This document shows, piece after piece, positions 60,687 through 64,000 of a DNA stretch of 64,000 nucleotides. Numbering within the stretch: position 1 is the stretch's first letter; every line of letters starts with the position of its first letter. The translations under genes were made by a program, and so were the position numbers. This DNA is from Symbiodinium sp. CCMP2592 (Eukaryota > Sar > Dinophyceae > Suessiales > Symbiodiniaceae): NCBI GenBank assembly GCA_905221615.1, contig CAJNDT010006013.1, forward strand, positions 1,392,915 through 1,456,914, written 5' to 3'. The notes under the pieces were generated by a model. That model did not search any database. It saw only the letters and a list, made by a program, of their open reading frames with translations, and was not told where the DNA came from.

Positions 60687-61913
60687 TCAGCAGAACATAG
60701 TGGAGTAGTGCGCAGCCACTACGGAGCTGGCGGCGTTGAACTTGTCTACTTCGGCGTTCCAATGGTGAAGCTGGAATTCCCGGACTCTGCTTTCAATCGT
60801 GGCCTCATCGGCTTTGGTACTTTTGGGTAAGCCGACAAGCTTCAGTTGCCGCCACTGCCGCCACACATTATCTATGAGTTGCGTACCCTTTTGAACCCAC
60901 ATGACATCCGTCTCGCTTTGCTTCAAGCTGCCAGCGAGTGCTTTTGCCTGGTCACGAGGTAGCCGATGCTTCCATAAGGCTGCGTATACCGGTCTAAGCT
61001 TCTTGTTCTTGACAGCATCTGTCACCACACCTGGAATCTTGACATACCGATAAGCTCTGGCACCATCAGAGTGCAACAAGATTTTGCGATTTTTCAAGTA
61101 GCGAGATCCAATACGTTTCCAGTCCTCCTTCGAGATCGGGCCTGCTGGGCCCGTGGATCCCTTGCCTGAGCCAGTCCTCTTGACAGATGTGGTTCGAATC
61201 TTCATCTTCACAAGGACCAAGCTTCTGCGATTTCCTCTTTCCAGAAGCCCAAGATATTGGTGCCATGCTACCCTGTTGCCACAGCGCTTTCCTCGTAAAG
61301 TCACCTCGTCGACTTCACACTCTACCCAGCGCTGCAGATGTCCGAAAGGCTTACTGTCTTGCTGCTGCTCAACGAACCGAACCAAAGCCTGCCGCCACCG
61401 CTGCGACAATGACTGAACTGCCTTCGCACCGAGCCCTGTGAGAATGTGGACTTGGCCGGATCCCAGTCTTGCAGCGTTGCAGAACAATACTTGCACTTGC
61501 TGTCGCAAAGGTATGTGGGCCTGTCCCCAAGCACACGTAAAAAAATGGGTGCCGGGAATGTGGTAAGATGAACTTACGACACTTCCATCCCTTGCACCGC
61601 TGCACCCACCCGCGAGATCTATGAAAGAAAGCGTGCAAACTTTACCAGTCTTGCAGTGGGGGCATCGCACGAACTTCCACAGGATTCCAATAGAAATCAG
61701 ATATGTGATAAGCTTCTTTTCCGGCCACTGCACCAGGTCGGCGAAAGAAACACACCATTTTTGATGTCGCAGCTCTGCTTTGGTCATGTCGTCCAGCTGC
61801 TGTTCCACGGGGATGTAAGGCACGTCTTGACGCTTTGGCTTCTTTGTTGCCCTTGCTGGCTTGCGAAGTACCAGTCGTAAGGTTCCACGTCTCGGATTCG
61901 GGGATGAATGCAC
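60687..61913 (-). CDS. Merlin/ISXO2-like DDE transposase
   Basis: The 408-codon open frame begins after an in-frame TAG; the first in-frame ATG is about residue 43 (MTKAELRH), so the true start or an upstream exon is unknown. The N-terminal part is basic, then a zinc-ribbon-like pair (CPHCKTGK near residue 84 and FFTCAWGQ near 125), a helical region, and the catalytic core: VECEVDEVTLRGK near residue 198, ILLHSDGARAYR near 282, and KGTQLIDNVWRQWRQLK near 347. In Merlin and ISXO2 families the last block usually carries Glu (TQ.IE..W..LK); here it reads Asp. Cut-and-paste transposition of its own terminal repeats would be the native role. I did not find the terminal inverted repeats. It may be active, decayed or domesticated. 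Confidence 0.7.
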   Translation of the reverse strand: MHSSPNPRRGTLRLVLRKPARATKKPKRQDVPYIPVEQQLDDMTKAELRHQKWCVSFADLVQWPEKKLITYLISIGILWKFVRCPHCKTGKVCTLSFIDLAGGCSGARDGSVVSSSYHIPGTHFFTCAWGQAHIPLRQQVQVLFCNAARLGSGQVHILTGLGAKAVQSLSQRWRQALVRFVEQQQDSKPFGHLQRWVECEVDEVTLRGKRCGNRVAWHQYLGLLERGNRRSLVLVKMKIRTTSVKRTGSGKGSTGPAGPISKEDWKRIGSRYLKNRKILLHSDGARAYRYVKIPGVVTDAVKNKKLRPVYAALWKHRLPRDQAKALAGSLKQSETDVMWVQKGTQLIDNVWRQWRQLKLVGLPKSTKADEATIESRVREFQLHHWNAEVDKFNAASSVVAAHYSTMFC

Positions 61914-61919
61914 GCTGGG

Positions 61920-63025
61920 CCGCTGGGCTTCTTGATTGCGCTAGAGCGAGCTACCTTTGTACTACTAATGTCAACGAGGTGTGCTGGGGGAAGGCTTTGT
62001 TCATCGTTCCGCCATGGGCTTGCGCAAACGCCAAAATGCATGTGTACCCAATTGCGCTATGCATGCCGCATGGAAACCGTATTAAAGGCCTTCCCTGTTG
62101 CTCTGTGGAGCGGTGCCCAAGCTGTGCCTGTTCGTTGTGGCATGGCAGTCTTGCTGCACATGTCAGTTTTGCCTCGAGTGGTTCCTGCAAAGGCTGGTAA
62201 CTTTTCTACATGCACAAATTGGCCAAATCCTGGACGCTGGCATGTCGTGGTTGGCTTCCGTCAATGCAAATGAACGTTCGCGCCCAAACCCTCCAGCACG
62301 TTTGAACACTTCGAGTGCACCCGCAGCATGCAGATTTTTCACTGTTCTTTAACATCCGGCGAGCCTAACACCAGGTCGTAAGAACCGTCAGCTTGAAACT
62401 GGCTTTCGTCGAAATCCCAATTGAAGAAATAGTAAAGTGTTGCTGTGTGAGTCTTGTTCTCCCTTCTGTGTTTTTTTACAAATGATGCTAAGCTTGCCAT
62501 TCAGCGATAATGTAAGCTTGAAGATTGTTTGGCCGGTTACAACGGGCTCGTTTACGCAGAGTTTCACGATGAGATGTTGCCAATAAACAGCCTCACATCA
62601 ATCAGCGTCTCAATAACTTGCAGGCATTAGCTGAACAAGTATCGCAGATGTCGACTTGCTTTTCGAGGTTGGCATACGAGATAAGGCTGAGTGGGTACAG
62701 CAACAGTACGAATATATATATATATACACATATATATATATATATGTATATGTTTTTCTTTTCTTGCTCAACTGCATGCATTAGCTTCGTTGGTTTAGTG
62801 GAGACGGCACGAAGTTGTAAATATCCGACCGAGTCGCCGAGGTGTAGCAGTCCGAAACGTTCATAGTGCTCAGAAAACGATTCAGATATGGAAGAATGCC
62901 TGTGCTTCCAATTTTCCGGTTCCAGTCCGTCAGTCTGACCGTTGCAACCAGGTGCCCGCTTGTAAAGGGGCAAGGCACATGCCAGACTTGATGGATCACA
63001 CCTGTTGGATGATGCACTGTGGTTG
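61920..63025. other. Intergenic with an (AT)n tract
   Basis: No gene recognised. A TATATA-rich microsatellite lies at 62713-62752. Confidence 0.5.
62713..62752. repeat. (TA)n microsatellite
   Basis: AT dinucleotides interrupted by one CACA and one GT. Confidence 0.9.
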
Positions 63026-63029
63026 TGCG

Positions 63030-63290
63030 GACTAGTTCGTATCACGCATTGCCGTGCCAGGGGAAGTTCGTACTATATGATACGAACTAAAGGAGCTGTA
63101 TGATACGAACATGCTACGAACACATTTGTCATGATACGAACCATAGTACGTTATGGTACGAACTACAGTCAAGAACGGCAGCATCAACCTCACAGCGTGT
63201 TCTGGTTCGAGTCATTGTCCGTAGCATGAAAAACCGTATCAACTTCGTCGGTGGCGTGTTTAGTTCGCGGTGTATAGTACGAACGCCTTC
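63030..63290. repeat. TACGAAC/GTTCGTA cluster
   Basis: About eight copies of TACGAAC or its complement, including the palindrome AGTTCGTA...TACGAACT at about 63065-63090. They are unevenly spaced, unlike a satellite. Confidence 0.7.
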
Positions 63291-64000
63291 TCGTGCTGCA
63301 ATCGCTGACACGAGCTGATCCGCAAAACGAACGGGCATCTTTGCGACAGTTTCGTTCCGTCAAGATACCGCAGTAACCACATCCGTAATTTTCAACGCAG
63401 TGATTTCACATCAACTTGGTGGCACGCGGCACATGCTTGGCGTCTTTTGTACTTTTGCCAGCGCCTGACCGGTGTTGCAAAAGCGATCTGCATAGCTTGA
63501 ACGTCCGTTGTGGACTCAGCTTCACAGCATTGTGTTTGTGTAATCTTTGTGATTTGTGTTCACCCTGGGTTTGACGTGAAATGTGCAAGTTGGAACTGTT
63601 GGAACTGCTTGATGGTGAGGCTGTTCTCCGTTGGGAGTTTTGGACTAGTATAAACTGTTTCAAGAAAGAGACATGAAGGGTTCTTTGATGGACTTTCTAT
63701 ATCTGGGAATCGTCGTTTCGTGAGTTTCGGCATGGACGAGCCCGCTGCACCCGAACAAGCAAATTTCAAGCCGACATTGTCGCTCAATGCACGGTTTTGA
63801 CCGTGCATCCTAAAAGAAGGAAGAAATCAGAGCCAGCTCAACAACACTTTTTTGCTACCGTCGGCAGCTTCACGGACCAACCACATTGAATTTGTCGGCT
63901 GATACGATCTCGCGCCGAATTTGCAACGACCTAACTCGACATTGTAATGTCACGGCCGGTTTTTGCCTGGCTCCAGCGCTTTGCTAGACTGTTACCCGTT
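63291..64000. other. Intergenic, no gene recognised
   Basis: Only short open frames without motifs. Confidence 0.4.

Noticed and set aside
7985-63290. CRISPR arrays
   Set aside because: The tandem repeats here lack the regular unique spacers of CRISPR, and the genome looks eukaryotic.

Overview
The window looks like nuclear DNA of a dinoflagellate, most likely of the Symbiodiniaceae type. The signs are non-LTR retrotransposons (LINEs) whose 5' ends resemble the dinoflagellate trans-spliced leader, TTTAGGG-type telomere-like tracts, trinucleotide microsatellites, very short exons (one with a GC donor), and long stretches with no recognisable gene. No bacterial operon, rRNA or tRNA gene was seen.

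Layout. (A) 1-5.25 kb: 5'-cut LINE with endonuclease tail, reverse transcriptase (RT), zinc fingers and a C-terminal ubiquitin-specific-protease-like (USP) domain; a second ORF (ORF2-like) is nested in another frame between fingers and protease. 5.25-10.6 kb: no recognisable gene, a (GT)n tract, a foldback repeat and a 21-bp minisatellite. (B) 10.6-16.0 kb: LINE with an intact 1,553-codon ORF1. 16.2-17.2 kb: minisatellite and a frameshifted ORF3 relic. (F) 17.2-21.5 kb: decayed element rich in the word AGCCTT, ending in a USP relic and a (TAC)n tail. (G) 21.5-22.7 kb: 5'-truncated LINE carrying only a USP part and a (CTA/CTG)n tail. 22.7-24.6 kb: telomere-like tract and duplicated repeats. (C) 24.6-30.8 kb: LINE of a second family with two frameshifts. 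(D) 30.8-40.9 kb: LINE of B's family with a broken ORF1 and five further downstream ORFs. (E) 40.9-46.4 kb: near-twin of B. 46.4-57 kb: mostly non-coding, with scattered possible coiled-coil exons. 57-64 kb: possible minus-strand host exons, a Merlin/ISXO2-like transposase, tandem repeats and a TACGAAC cluster.

The most unusual feature is element D. After the EN-RT-zinc finger-USP polyprotein it encodes a basic ORF2, an ORF3, an ORF4 with an ADP-ribosyltransferase-like FHGT core, an ORF5 that is recognisably a Tpt1/KptA RNA 2'-phosphotransferase, and a Pro-rich ORF6. B and E share D's 5' and 3' ends but have lost the middle at different breakpoints, so D's layout is probably the ancestral full-length form. 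The family carries a palindromic 11-mer, GGAG-NNN-CTCC, many times in all three codon phases and between ORFs. C, D and E lie head to tail, each joined at a (TTG)n tail, and G starts inside F's (TAC)n tail, which suggests insertion into the matching trinucleotide tails of older copies.
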